This document shows positions 26,949 to 35,900 of a DNA stretch of 64,000 nucleotides, piece after piece; position 1 is the first letter of the stretch, and each line of letters begins with the position of its first letter. Source of the stretch: Streptomyces sp. TLI_053 (GTDB lineage Bacteria > Actinomycetota > Actinomycetes > Streptomycetales > Streptomycetaceae). The DNA lies in assembly GCF_900105395.1 (NCBI RefSeq), contig NZ_LT629775.1:1860001-1924000 (forward strand). Reading direction: 5' to 3'. The position numbers and the translations under genes were made by a program. A model generated the notes under the pieces. The model did not search any database. It was not told the DNA's origin and worked only from the letters and a program-made list of their open reading frames with translations.

Positions 26949-27254
26949 TCAGCCGGCCCCGGTGAACCGCCGGTAGGCGGCGGCCAGCCCGGCCTCCAGC
27001 GGGCGGCCGCGCGCCGTGAGGCCGGACGGGCCCAACTCGTCCAGGGCGGTGGGTGTTCCGTCCTGCCCGGGGTCGACCGGGGGCGGCACCCGGCCGTGCC
27101 AGTAGACGTCCAGCAGCTCGGCGAGCGGCCGGTCGGCACCGCGGTCGGCGCGGATCACCGGGTCGCGCTCCGGTCCGGTCACCGGGTGACGCTCCGGTCC
27201 GGTCAAGGGGCCGCGCTCCGGTCCGGTCACCGGGTGACGCTCCGATCCCGTCAT
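26949..27254 (-). CDS. Small hypothetical protein after the SNF2 gene
   Basis: 101 residues. Its ATG lies 4 nt after the SNF2 stop, so it would be co-translated. The first 32 residues are four 8-residue repeats of the TGPERHPV type, encoded by a 24-bp tandem repeat. The rest (about 70 residues, LAELLDVYWHGRVPPPVDPG onward) is not repetitive and has good codon bias. The start may lie inside or after the repeats. No family recognised. Confidence 0.55.
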   Translation of the reverse strand: MTGSERHPVTGPERGPLTGPERHPVTGPERDPVIRADRGADRPLAELLDVYWHGRVPPPVDPGQDGTPTALDELGPSGLTARGRPLEAGLAAAYRRFTGAG

Positions 27255-27262
27255 AGGGTCAT
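27167..27262. repeat. 24-bp tandem repeat at the SNF2 gene junction
   Basis: Four successive 24-nt units start with GCTCCGGTCCGGTC or a close variant (27167, 27191, 27215, 27239); a fifth partial unit begins at 27263 inside the SNF2 reading frame. Units 1 and 3 are identical. The array spans the SNF2 stop codon and the start of the next gene. The unit length is a multiple of three, so it encodes an 8-residue peptide repeat. Confidence 0.85.
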
Positions 27263-30200
27263 GCTCCGATCGAGTCCGCGGACAGGGTGAGCAGCTCCCG
27301 CAGCCGCTCGGCCGGGAGTTCGGCCAGCCACTGCTCGTCGGCGCCGAGCGCCGCCTCGGCCAGGGTCCGCTTGGCGGTGAGGAGTTCGTCGATCCGCTCC
27401 TCCACCGTGCCCGCGCAGACCAGCCGCCGCACCTGCACGTCGCGGCGCTGCCCGATCCGGTGCGCGCGGTCGGTGGCCTGGTCCTCGACCGCCGGATTCC
27501 ACCAACGGTCCAGGTGCACCACCTGGTTGGCGGCGGTCAGATTCAGCCCGGTGCCGCCCGCCCGGAGCGACAGCAGGAACACCCGCGGCCCGTCCGGCGA
27601 CTGGAAGCGCTCGACCATGGCGTCCCGGCGGGCGCGCGGCACCCCGCCGTGCAGATAGAGCACCTCCTCGCCCAGCTTCCGCCGCAGGTACGGCCGGAGC
27701 ATCGCACCGAACTCGGCGTACTGGGTGAACACCAGCGCCCGGTCCCCCTCGGCCAGCGCCTCCATCAGCAGCTCCACCAGCCGCTCCACCTTGCCCGAAC
27801 GGCCCGCCACCGCCGTGCCGTCGTGCAGCAGCTGGGCCGGGTGGTTGCACACCTGCTTGAGCCGGCCGATCGCCGCCAGCACCGCGCCCTTGCGCTCGAC
27901 CCCGCGCAGTCCGCCCAGCCGCTCCAGCAGATCGGTCACCACCGCCCGGTAGAGCCCGGCCTGCTCCGCGGTCAGCGAGCAGCTGACGGTGAACTCCTGC
28001 TTGGCGGGCAGGTCCCGGACGATCTGCGGATCGCTCTTGCGGCGGCGCAGCAGGAACGGGCCGGTGACCCGCCGCAGCCGGGCCGCCGCGTCCACGCTGC
28101 CGGTCTGCTCGACGGGGTTGGCGAACCGCTCCCGGAACGACTCCGGACTGCCGAACAGCCCCGGGTTGGCGAAGTCGAGCACGGCGTGCAGATCGGCCAG
28201 GCGGTTCTCCACCGGGGTACCGGTGAGCGCGATCCGGGGGCCGGAGCGCAGCGAGCGCAGTGCCCTGGACTGCCGGGCCGAACGGTTCTTGATGTGCTGC
28301 GCCTCGTCGGCGACGATCCGCCGCCAGTGGATCCGGCGCAGTTCGGCGGCGTCCCGCTGGACCACGCCGTACGTGGTGATGACCAGGTCCGGGAGGCCGG
28401 CGGGGTCGGCGGGGCCGGTGGGGTCGGCGGCCGGGTCGAGACCGGTGCCGGTGCCGGGCGCGGCCGGGGCGAACGCGACCGGGGCGGGCGCGGTGCGGTC
28501 GGGGCCGTGGTGGACGTGCACCCGCAGACCGGGTGCGAAGGCCGCTGCCTCCCGGCGCCAGTTGCCGACCAGCGACATCGGACAGACCAGCAGCACCGGC
28601 CCGACGGCCCCGCGTTCCCGTTCCAGGGCGAGCAGCGCCAGCGTCTGCACCGTCTTGCCGAGGCCCATGTCGTCGGCCAGCACGGCGCCCAGGCCGAGCC
28701 GGCCGAGCGCGTCCAGCCAGGCCAACCCGCGCCGCTGGTACGGTCGGAGGGTGCCGGTGAAGCCCTCGGGCAGCTCCGGCACCCGGTCCGCCGGGCCCGG
28801 CCGGCCGGCCAGCAGGTCGCCGAGCGGCCCGGCCGCCCGCACCTCGGTGACCGGCAGCCCGTCCACCACCGCCCCGTCGTCCAGGGCCAGCCGCAGCAGT
28901 TCGACCGGCGCCATGGTGCCGGTGCCGTGCTCGGCCAGGAACCGCACGGCGACGGCGAGCTGGTCCGGGTCGACCTCGACCCAGCGGCCGCGCAGCCGGA
29001 CCAGTCCCTGCTGGGCGGCGGCGAGATCGGCCAGCTCCCGCTCGGTCAGGGTGAGGTCGCCCAGCGCGAGCCGCCACTCGAAGGCCAGCACGGCGTCCCG
29101 GTCGACCTGCGCGGTGCGCCGCACGGCCGCCGGACCGTCGGCGGGCGCGGCCGCCGTCAGGACCAGACCGAGCCGGGGGCGGCGCTGCCACCACGCGGGC
29201 AGCAGTACGGCGAACCCGGCGGCGGTGAGCGCGGGCGCGTCCTCGCGCAGGAAGCGCAGGGCCCCGGCCCGGCCGAGCCGGGCCTCGGTGGGGAAGCTGC
29301 CGGTGAACAGGGCGCGCAGCTCCGGGGCGACCCGGACGGCGCGGGCCAGCTCCTCGTGGAACGCCTCGACCGGATCGCCGGCCCCGGCGGGGACGGCGTC
29401 CACCAGGGCCTCCCGGGCCGGGTCGCGAGCGCCGGGGCGCAGCGAGGCGGCCGGGACCACCAGGGAGGGGCGGTCGACGGCGCGGACCAGCAGGTCCAGC
29501 CGCCAGGAGTCGGCGTCGTCCCCGGTCGTACCGGTGTCCGGGCCGACGACGGCCGGGTCGGCGTCGTGGCCGAGCGGCTCGGTGAGGCGGAAGTCGAGCC
29601 GCAGCGGCCCGTCCGCCGGGCGGGCCGTCTGCCAGACCGCCAGCCGTTCGGACAGTCCGGCGGGCGGCGCCTGGCCGAGCCGGGCGTCGGGCGAGTACAG
29701 GGCGGCGAGGAACGGTTCGGCGGGCGGGTCGAGGTCGGCCAGGGCGACCCGGGCCTCCTGGTCGGCCAGGGCGTCCAGCACCCCGGTGAACAACGCGGCG
29801 GCGGTCGGCGGCGCGGGAGTACCGGCCGGGTCGGCGGAGGCCGCCGCCGGGTGCTCGGCCCGGCACACCGGCGGACAGCCCGCGACCAGTGCCGCCGACT
29901 CCCGGCGGGCCGGTGCGTCCGGCGCGGGCCGCCAGCGGGCGTACCACTCCCCCGCCTCCTCGACCGGCACCGGCAGCAGCCGCCCCCGCCCGACCAGCCG
30001 CCAGGCCAGGTCGTGCACGGCGGCCAGCCAGCGCACCGAGGCCCCGTACGCCAGCTCGGCCGGTGTGCCGTCCGGCAGCTGCACGGTGGCGCCCGGCCAG
30101 TGCGGATCGTGCAGCGCGCCGAGCAGCTGGGCGGCCTGGGACCGGTCGAAGAGCAGCGCGGGCACCCGCCACGGGCTCAGCCCCACCCCGCGCGGGCCGG

Positions 30201-30483
30201 CCCCGACCGGCAGGTCCGGTGACGGCACCGGCCGCCCGCCGAGGCTGGGCAGCAGCAACCCCGTCCACCGCTCGCCGGCCTGTTCGGCCAGCCACCCCAG
30301 CCCCGGCCCGACCGTCCCCAGCAGCCGCGCCACCTCCCCGGCCGGGCAGGCGAACGGGTGGGCCGTACCGCCCCGGCCGGCCCGGTCGCCGGGCCGGTAC
30401 GCGTCACCCCGGTAGACCGCCGCGTCCTCCGCCCAGACGGCCAGCCGGCCGTCGGCTCGCCAGAGCGCGTGCAGGGCGTACAT
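27259..30483 (-). CDS. SNF2/RapA-type DEAD/DEAH helicase
   Basis: 1074 residues from the ATG at 30483. The frame runs open much further upstream, but only over the antisense of other genes. The N-terminal 560 residues match the accessory region of bacterial SNF2 helicases (ending in the SNF2-N preceding domain). The motor has Walker A ADDMGLGKT, motif II DEAQ, motif III LTGTPVEN, and in the second lobe FTQYAEFG, LSLRAGGTGLNL and the motif VI DRAHRIGQ. It is a DNA-stimulated ATPase that probably remodels protein-DNA complexes, for example recycling RNA polymerase; the exact role is unknown. A small gene follows after 4 nt. Confidence 0.93.
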   Translation of the reverse strand: MYALHALWRADGRLAVWAEDAAVYRGDAYRPGDRAGRGGTAHPFACPAGEVARLLGTVGPGLGWLAEQAGERWTGLLLPSLGGRPVPSPDLPVGAGPRGVGLSPWRVPALLFDRSQAAQLLGALHDPHWPGATVQLPDGTPAELAYGASVRWLAAVHDLAWRLVGRGRLLPVPVEEAGEWYARWRPAPDAPARRESAALVAGCPPVCRAEHPAAASADPAGTPAPPTAAALFTGVLDALADQEARVALADLDPPAEPFLAALYSPDARLGQAPPAGLSERLAVWQTARPADGPLRLDFRLTEPLGHDADPAVVGPDTGTTGDDADSWRLDLLVRAVDRPSLVVPAASLRPGARDPAREALVDAVPAGAGDPVEAFHEELARAVRVAPELRALFTGSFPTEARLGRAGALRFLREDAPALTAAGFAVLLPAWWQRRPRLGLVLTAAAPADGPAAVRRTAQVDRDAVLAFEWRLALGDLTLTERELADLAAAQQGLVRLRGRWVEVDPDQLAVAVRFLAEHGTGTMAPVELLRLALDDGAVVDGLPVTEVRAAGPLGDLLAGRPGPADRVPELPEGFTGTLRPYQRRGLAWLDALGRLGLGAVLADDMGLGKTVQTLALLALERERGAVGPVLLVCPMSLVGNWRREAAAFAPGLRVHVHHGPDRTAPAPVAFAPAAPGTGTGLDPAADPTGPADPAGLPDLVITTYGVVQRDAAELRRIHWRRIVADEAQHIKNRSARQSRALRSLRSGPRIALTGTPVENRLADLHAVLDFANPGLFGSPESFRERFANPVEQTGSVDAAARLRRVTGPFLLRRRKSDPQIVRDLPAKQEFTVSCSLTAEQAGLYRAVVTDLLERLGGLRGVERKGAVLAAIGRLKQVCNHPAQLLHDGTAVAGRSGKVERLVELLMEALAEGDRALVFTQYAEFGAMLRPYLRRKLGEEVLYLHGGVPRARRDAMVERFQSPDGPRVFLLSLRAGGTGLNLTAANQVVHLDRWWNPAVEDQATDRAHRIGQRRDVQVRRLVCAGTVEERIDELLTAKRTLAEAALGADEQWLAELPAERLRELLTLSADSIGA

Positions 30484-30521
30484 CGGCGGGCGACACCTCT
30501 CGACGGGACGGGTCTCCCAGC

Positions 30522-32258
30522 CTAGGCGCTGCCTCCGACAACGCCCGGCGGGGTCGGCGGCCGCCCGGGGGCTCGGCGGAAGGTGCGGCGCAGGTGGGCG
30601 CTCAGCGCGGCGGCGGTCGGCGCGGGGAGCCTGGCCGCCAGGTAGCCGTCCGGGCGGACGACGAACGCCTCGCCGTCGGCCGGCGCCCAGGCGGTGCGGA
30701 AGGAGCCGGCGGCGTCGCGCGCGTACGGCAGCAGCAGTCCGTCCGGCACCTCCGGGGTGTCCCCGGCCAGCACCACGTGAACGTCCAGCAGGCCGTGCGC
30801 CGCCGTGCGGGCCGCGTCGGCGAGCGCGTGCAGGTGTCCCGCCCGCGCCGCGCCGTCGGGCCCGGCGGCCGCGTACAGCAGCAGCGTGTGGTGCGGACGG
30901 GCCCGCAGCAGGTCGAACAGCCGCTGGGGGAAGGCGGTGAGCGGCCGTTCCAGTCCGGTGCAGTCGGGCGCGCGGTCGCCCGCTCGCGGTCCGGCGCCGG
31001 TGGCGCCGTCCCCGCCGTCCTCGCCGTCCTCGCCGCCCGCGCCGTCCCCGCCGCTGAGCGGTCCGCCCCGGTAGTTCACCAGCAGCTGGGCCTGGCGCAG
31101 CAGCACCGTGGTGGGGTCGTCTGCGTCCGCCTCGCCCCGGGCGTGCCGCACGGTCCGGCCGACCACCTCCGCCCCGACCGGGTGGCGCTCGGCGTGGTAG
31201 CTGTCGAGCAGCCCCTCGGCGGCGACGCCGCGCAGCGCGAGCGCGAGCTTCCAGGCCAGGTTCCAGGCGTCCTGCACGCCGGTGTTCATGCCCTGGGCCC
31301 CGGTGGGCGGGTGGATGTGCGCGGCGTCGCCGGCCAGGAACACCCGGCCGACCCGGTACCGGTCGGCCAGCCGGTGGCTGATCCGGAAGACCGAGGACCA
31401 GCGCAGCGCCCCCGCGGTGGCGGGACGGGGCGAGAGGCGGTCCAGCACCGCCTGGATGTCCGCCAGCCCGGGCCCCCGTCCGCCCGCCAGCCCGTGGGTG
31501 ACCTCCTCGGCGGCCGAGCCGTCCGCCGCCTCCTCCGGCCCGGCCGGGACCAGCATCGACATCCGGTAGCGGCGGTGCCCCGGCAGCGGGATGCAGACGA
31601 GGACGTCGTCGGGCGTGCCGTCGCCGGTGCGGCGCAGACACCGCACGCCGTAGCCCCGGGGCAGGTCCCAGTCGACCTCGACGTCCCCGAGCATGTACCG
31701 CTCCGGGAAGGCGTCGCCCGCGAAGCCGACGCCGATCGCGCGGCGCACCCGGCTGTGCGCGCCGTCGCAGCCCAGTACGTACCGCGCGCGCAGCACGGCC
31801 GGGCCGTCCGGGGTCGCCAGTTCGGCCCGGACGTGGTCGTCGTCCCGGTCGAGGCCCTGGTCGAGTCCGAGCAGCTCGGTGCCGCGCTCGACCCGCGTCC
31901 CGAAGCCGGCCAGGTGCTCGGTGAGCAGCCGCTCGGTGGTGTCCTGCGGCAGCGCGGCGAACCGGTAGGGCACCTCGGCGGGCAGCTCCAGCTCCAGCCG
32001 CGGGCCGGGCTCGCCGTCGACGAAGGTGAGCTGGCCGAGCAGCGGCACCGCCTCGTCGAGCACCGGGCCGACCAGGCCCATCGCCTCCCACACCTCCAGG
32101 GTGCGGGGCTGGATGCCGACGGCCTTGGCGTACGGCTGGGGCTGCTCCAGCCGGTCGACGATCCGGCACCCGACGCCGCGGCGGCGCAGTTCGGCGGCGG
32201 CCGTCAGCCCGACCGGTCCGGCGCCGACGACCAGGACCTCCGTCTCGGTGTCGTCCAT
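30522..32258 (-). CDS. FAD-dependent aromatic hydroxylase
   Basis: 578 residues, GAGGAG 9 nt before the ATG. Class A flavin monooxygenase motifs are complete: GAGPVGL near the N-terminus, the CDGAHSRVRR segment (DG motif) and GDAAHIHPPTGAQGMNTGVQDA (second FAD motif). The C-terminal 140 residues form the thioredoxin-like domain of phenol and polyketide hydroxylases, after a Gly/Asp-rich linker. It should hydroxylate an aromatic ring using NAD(P)H and O2. The neighbours (SNF2 helicase, two tiny genes) give no pathway, and it is too far from the NRPS operon to link with it. Confidence 0.92.
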   Translation of the reverse strand: MDDTETEVLVVGAGPVGLTAAAELRRRGVGCRIVDRLEQPQPYAKAVGIQPRTLEVWEAMGLVGPVLDEAVPLLGQLTFVDGEPGPRLELELPAEVPYRFAALPQDTTERLLTEHLAGFGTRVERGTELLGLDQGLDRDDDHVRAELATPDGPAVLRARYVLGCDGAHSRVRRAIGVGFAGDAFPERYMLGDVEVDWDLPRGYGVRCLRRTGDGTPDDVLVCIPLPGHRRYRMSMLVPAGPEEAADGSAAEEVTHGLAGGRGPGLADIQAVLDRLSPRPATAGALRWSSVFRISHRLADRYRVGRVFLAGDAAHIHPPTGAQGMNTGVQDAWNLAWKLALALRGVAAEGLLDSYHAERHPVGAEVVGRTVRHARGEADADDPTTVLLRQAQLLVNYRGGPLSGGDGAGGEDGEDGGDGATGAGPRAGDRAPDCTGLERPLTAFPQRLFDLLRARPHHTLLLYAAAGPDGAARAGHLHALADAARTAAHGLLDVHVVLAGDTPEVPDGLLLPYARDAAGSFRTAWAPADGEAFVVRPDGYLAARLPAPTAAALSAHLRRTFRRAPGRPPTPPGVVGGSA

Positions 32259-32523
32259 GAACCGTGCTCCTCGGTCCCCGAGCCGTCCCCCTCCCAGACT
32301 GCGCCGACCGTTCGGGGCACCGCCAGTCGTGCGCCGGCGCGACGGCACGGCCACCGCCCGGCGACGGCCCCACGACGGCCCCACGGCGGGACGCCGCGAA
32401 CGGTCGTGACCGGAGTTGCCGCTTTCCCTCAGCTGACCGAGTCCCGCGCCCGGTGGGGTGATTCGCTCGACACCGACGGCGCGGGGAACCGACCGCGTCG
32501 GAGGACCGATCGAGGGAGCAGTC

Positions 32524-32712
32524 ATGGGCAAGGAGTTGTCGAAGAACGACATCGTCCGCAAGGCGCAGAGCGACTCGCGGATCCGGGCGAAGCTGGAGGT
32601 GGGGGTGGACATGTCCCTGGACGACGTGGTGCGACTGCTGCGCCAGTTCTTCCTGGGGGACGCGACCGCCGACACGATCGAGGCCGCGGCCCACGCCCTC
32701 TACCACGACTGA
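32524..32712 (+). CDS. Small conserved-looking protein of unknown function
   Basis: 62 residues with GAGGGAG 6-7 nt before the ATG and good codon bias. It is charged and predicted helical (KELSKNDIVRKAQSDSRIRAKLE, VDMSLDDVVRLLRQFF). No signal peptide, membrane segment or known motif. It precedes a DUF1508 gene but is separated by 138 bp. Confidence 0.7.
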   Translation: MGKELSKNDIVRKAQSDSRIRAKLEVGVDMSLDDVVRLLRQFFLGDATADTIEAAAHALYHD

Positions 32713-32850
32713 CCGGCCCCGGGACGGCCCGCCGGTGCCCCCCGGACCCGTTCGGCGTAGCCCCCCTGATGCCTCATCTGACATGCGCGGCAAGGGATTT
32801 GCCCCTACGTTGCGTTGCGAGGGGGTCACCGAAGGAAAGGCGAACACTCC

Positions 32851-33042
32851 ATGGCCGGCAAGTTCGAGCTGTACACCGACGACAGTGGCATGCACCGGTT
32901 CCGGCTCAAGGCGAGCAACGGGACGATCGTGGTGACCGGCGACCCGCAGGAGAACCGGGACGACTGCCTCAAGAGCATCGAGTCGATCCGCAAGCTCGCG
33001 CCCTACGCGGAGCTGAAGGAAGCGGCCGCCGGCGCGGCCTGA
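32851..33042 (+). CDS. DUF1508 (YegP-like) protein
   Basis: 63 residues, GAAGGAAAGG before the ATG. The single DUF1508 repeat is recognisable: GKFELYTDDSGMHRFRLKASNG, then a SIESIRKLAP segment typical of the family. Members are small basic or neutral proteins of unknown function; E. coli YegP has two such repeats, this one has one. Confidence 0.88.
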   Translation: MAGKFELYTDDSGMHRFRLKASNGTIVVTGDPQENRDDCLKSIESIRKLAPYAELKEAAAGAA

Positions 33043-33187
33043 GCGGCTCGGTGACGTCCCGGTGACGTCTCGCTGATGCCCCAGGGAGGGCTGGACGCGG
33101 GTCGGTGGCACAATTCGCCGACCCGCGTTCGTTTGTACGACAGATCCCTTTGGCCGCCTGCACGCCGGACCCGGACAGAACACTGGC

Positions 33188-34600
33188 ATGCGTGTCGTCA
33201 TCGTCACCGAGTCCTTTCCCCCCGAGGTCAACGGCGTCGCCCACAGCGTGCTGCGGACCGCCGAGCACCTGCTCCGCCGGGGACACCAGCCGCTCGTCGT
33301 CACCCCGGCGCCCGCGCGCGGCGCGCAGAGCCCCTCGCACACCTTCGGCGCCGGCGGCGTGCCGGACGAGCTGCCGGTGGTACGGGTGCCCTCCGTCCCG
33401 CTGCCCGGCTACCCGCAGGTCAGGATCGCGCTGCCGAGCCGCCGGCTGGCCGCCGCGATCCAGGGCCACCGGCCCGACCTGGTCCACCTGGCCAGCCCGT
33501 TCGTGCTCGGCGCGCGCGGCGCCCAGGTCGCCGCCCGGCTCGGCCTGCCGGTCGTCGCCGTCTACCAGACCGACCTGGCCGGGTACGCGCACGCCTACCG
33601 GGCCGGGCGCGGGCTCGGCGAGGCCGCCGCCTGGCACCGGATCCGCACCGTGCACGGCCTCGCCGCCCGGACCCTCGCGCCGTCCACCCCCGCCGCCCAG
33701 GACCTCACCGCGCACGGGGTCTCCCGGGTCCAGCTGTGGCCGCGCGGCGTGGACTCGGCCCGCTTCCACCCGCGCCACCGCGACGAGGCGCTGCACCGGG
33801 CGCTCGCCCCCGGCGGCGAGGTGCTGGTCGGGTACGTCGGACGGCTCGCGCCGGAGAAGCGGGTGGACCTGCTGGCCGAGACCGCGACCCTGCCCGGCGT
33901 CCGGGTGGTGATCATCGGCGACGGGCCCTCCGCGCCGGGGCTGAAGGCCGCGATGCCGGGCGCGGTCTTCCTCGGCCGGCGGACCGGCGAGGAACTGGCC
34001 CGATGTTTCGCGACCCTGGACGTGTTCGTGCACACCGGGCCGCTGGAGACCTTCTGCCAGACCATCCAGGAGGCGATGGCCAGCGGCGTCCCGGTGATCG
34101 GCCCGGCCGCCGGCGGACCGCTCGACCTGGTGGCGCACCACCGCACCGGCCTGCTCGTCCCGCCGCGCGACGGCACGGCGGTGGCCCGGGCGGTGACCGC
34201 CCTGGCCGGGGACGCGGAGCTGCGGGCGGCGTACGGGCGGGCCGGGCGGGCGGAGGTGACGGCGCGCACCTGGGAGGCGGTCGGGGACCTGCTGCTGCGG
34301 CACTACGCCGAGGTGCTGGCGGAGCACCGCGGGACGACGGTCGCGGACGTGGCGGGGCCCGGCGCGGCGGTCGCGGACGTGGCGGTCGCGGACGTGGCGG
34401 TCGCTGACGTCGCGGAAGCGCAGGTCATGGTCGCGGACGCGGCGCTCGCCGATGCTGTGGGAGCCGCCCCGAGCGAGGGCCCCGTCCCGTCGCCGGTCGC
34501 CGCCCCGGCCACGCTTCCTGCCTCACCGCCGGCCTCACCGCCGGTCTCACTTCCGATCGCCCCGGCGACCGCCCCGCTGACGGAGGAACTGCCCGCATGA
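33188..34600 (+). CDS. GT4-family glycosyltransferase (mannosyltransferase-like)
   Basis: 470 residues. The first 385 are a GT-B enzyme: N-terminal TESFPPEVNGVAHSV (acceptor side) and, in the C-terminal lobe, GYVGRLAPEKRVDLLAE, FLGRRTGEELA and the E-x7-E segment TGPLETFCQTIQEAMASG. The opening and GRLAPEKR resemble GDP-mannose-dependent alpha-mannosyltransferases of the MgtA/PimB group. The last 85 residues are disordered, with VADVA repeats from a tandem DNA repeat (about 34335-34400) and a Pro/Ala/Ser tail. The stop overlaps the next glycosyltransferase start (ATGA). Confidence 0.9.
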   Translation: MRVVIVTESFPPEVNGVAHSVLRTAEHLLRRGHQPLVVTPAPARGAQSPSHTFGAGGVPDELPVVRVPSVPLPGYPQVRIALPSRRLAAAIQGHRPDLVHLASPFVLGARGAQVAARLGLPVVAVYQTDLAGYAHAYRAGRGLGEAAAWHRIRTVHGLAARTLAPSTPAAQDLTAHGVSRVQLWPRGVDSARFHPRHRDEALHRALAPGGEVLVGYVGRLAPEKRVDLLAETATLPGVRVVIIGDGPSAPGLKAAMPGAVFLGRRTGEELARCFATLDVFVHTGPLETFCQTIQEAMASGVPVIGPAAGGPLDLVAHHRTGLLVPPRDGTAVARAVTALAGDAELRAAYGRAGRAEVTARTWEAVGDLLLRHYAEVLAEHRGTTVADVAGPGAAVADVAVADVAVADVAEAQVMVADAALADAVGAAPSEGPVPSPVAAPATLPASPPASPPVSLPIAPATAPLTEELPA

Positions 34601-35751
34601 CCACCGGCCCGCTCCGGATCGTCCGGGTGGCCAACTTCGTCACCCCCGTCTCCGGCGGACTCCGTACCGCGCTGCGCCACCTCGGCGCGGGCTACCGGGC
34701 CGCCGGGCACACCCCCGTGCTCGTGGTGCCCGGAGCGCGCCGCGCCGTGGAGGAGGACGAGCAGGGACTGGTCGTCACCCTGCCCGGCCCGGTGCTCCCC
34801 GGCAGCGGCGGCTACCGGTTGCTCACCGACCGCCGGGCGGTGGCCGCCGAACTCGAACGGCTCGCCCCCGACCGGCTCGAGGTGTCCGACCGCACCACCC
34901 TGCGCTGGACGGGCGCCTGGGCCCGGCGGCACGGTGTGCGCGCCGCGATGGTCTCGCACGAGAGCGCCGTCGGACTGCTGCGTACCTGGGGCCTGCCGGG
35001 CCCGGTCGCCGGGGCCGCCGCGAACCGGCTCAACGGCCGGACCGCCCGGACCTACGACACGGTGATCTGCACGACGGACTGGGCGGCCGCCGAGTTCCGC
35101 CGCCTGGGCGTGCGCAACCTCGCCCGCGCCCCGCTCGGAGTGGACCTCGCCACCCTGCGCCCGCCGGACGACGTCACCCGGGCCGCCGAACGTGCCCGGT
35201 ACGCGGAACCGGACCAGGTGCTGCTGGTGCTCTGCTCCCGGCTCTCCACCGAGAAGCGCCCCGAGCTCGCGCTCGACGCCCTGGAGGTGCTCCGGTCCAC
35301 CGGGCCGGGCCCCGGGGCGGTGCTGGCGGTGGCCGGCACCGGGCCGCTGCGCGCCCGGCTCGCGGCCTCGGCCGCGCGGCGCCGCCTGCCCGTGCACTTC
35401 CTCGGCCACCTGGCCGGGCGGGCGGCCGTCGCCCGACTGCTCGGCTGCGCGGACGTGGTGCTCGCACCGGGACCGGTGGAGACCTTCGGCCTGGCCGCGC
35501 TGGAAGCGCTCGCCTGTGGCACGCCGGTCGCGGTCAACCGGGGCTCTGCCCTGCCCGAACTGGTCGGCACCGCCGGCGTGGCCGCGGAGCCGACCGGCGC
35601 GGGGTTCGCGGCGGCGGTGCGCGAGATCCTCGCCCGCCCCGAACCGGCCCGCCGCGCCGCCGCCCGCGACCAGGCCGAACGCTACGGCTGGCCGACGGCG
35701 GTCGCGGCCTTCCTCAGCGCCCACGGCGCGGCCCCGGTCACGGCCGGCTGA
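34597..35751 (+). CDS. GT4-family glycosyltransferase
   Basis: 384 residues, coupled to the preceding transferase by ATGA. GT-B fold features: NFVTPVSGGLRTALRHL at the N-terminus, LCSRLSTEKRPELALDAL for sugar-nucleotide binding, and GPVETFGLAALEALACGTPVA with the E-x7-E pair. Two transferases in tandem followed by an SGNH hydrolase suggest assembly and trimming or deacylation of a glycolipid or glycan. The donor and acceptor are not evident. Confidence 0.9.
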   Translation: MTTGPLRIVRVANFVTPVSGGLRTALRHLGAGYRAAGHTPVLVVPGARRAVEEDEQGLVVTLPGPVLPGSGGYRLLTDRRAVAAELERLAPDRLEVSDRTTLRWTGAWARRHGVRAAMVSHESAVGLLRTWGLPGPVAGAAANRLNGRTARTYDTVICTTDWAAAEFRRLGVRNLARAPLGVDLATLRPPDDVTRAAERARYAEPDQVLLVLCSRLSTEKRPELALDALEVLRSTGPGPGAVLAVAGTGPLRARLAASAARRRLPVHFLGHLAGRAAVARLLGCADVVLAPGPVETFGLAALEALACGTPVAVNRGSALPELVGTAGVAAEPTGAGFAAAVREILARPEPARRAAARDQAERYGWPTAVAAFLSAHGAAPVTAG

Positions 35752-35900
35752 GGCCGTCGGCCGCGTTCCGGACAGCAGGGCAGCCCGACAGCACGGCACC
35801 GGGACACCGGGACACCGGACAGCGGGACACCGGACAGCGGATCCGCACGACAGCGACAGGAACGGCCGGACCGGAGGGTCCGGGAACGGTGGGAGGTGCG

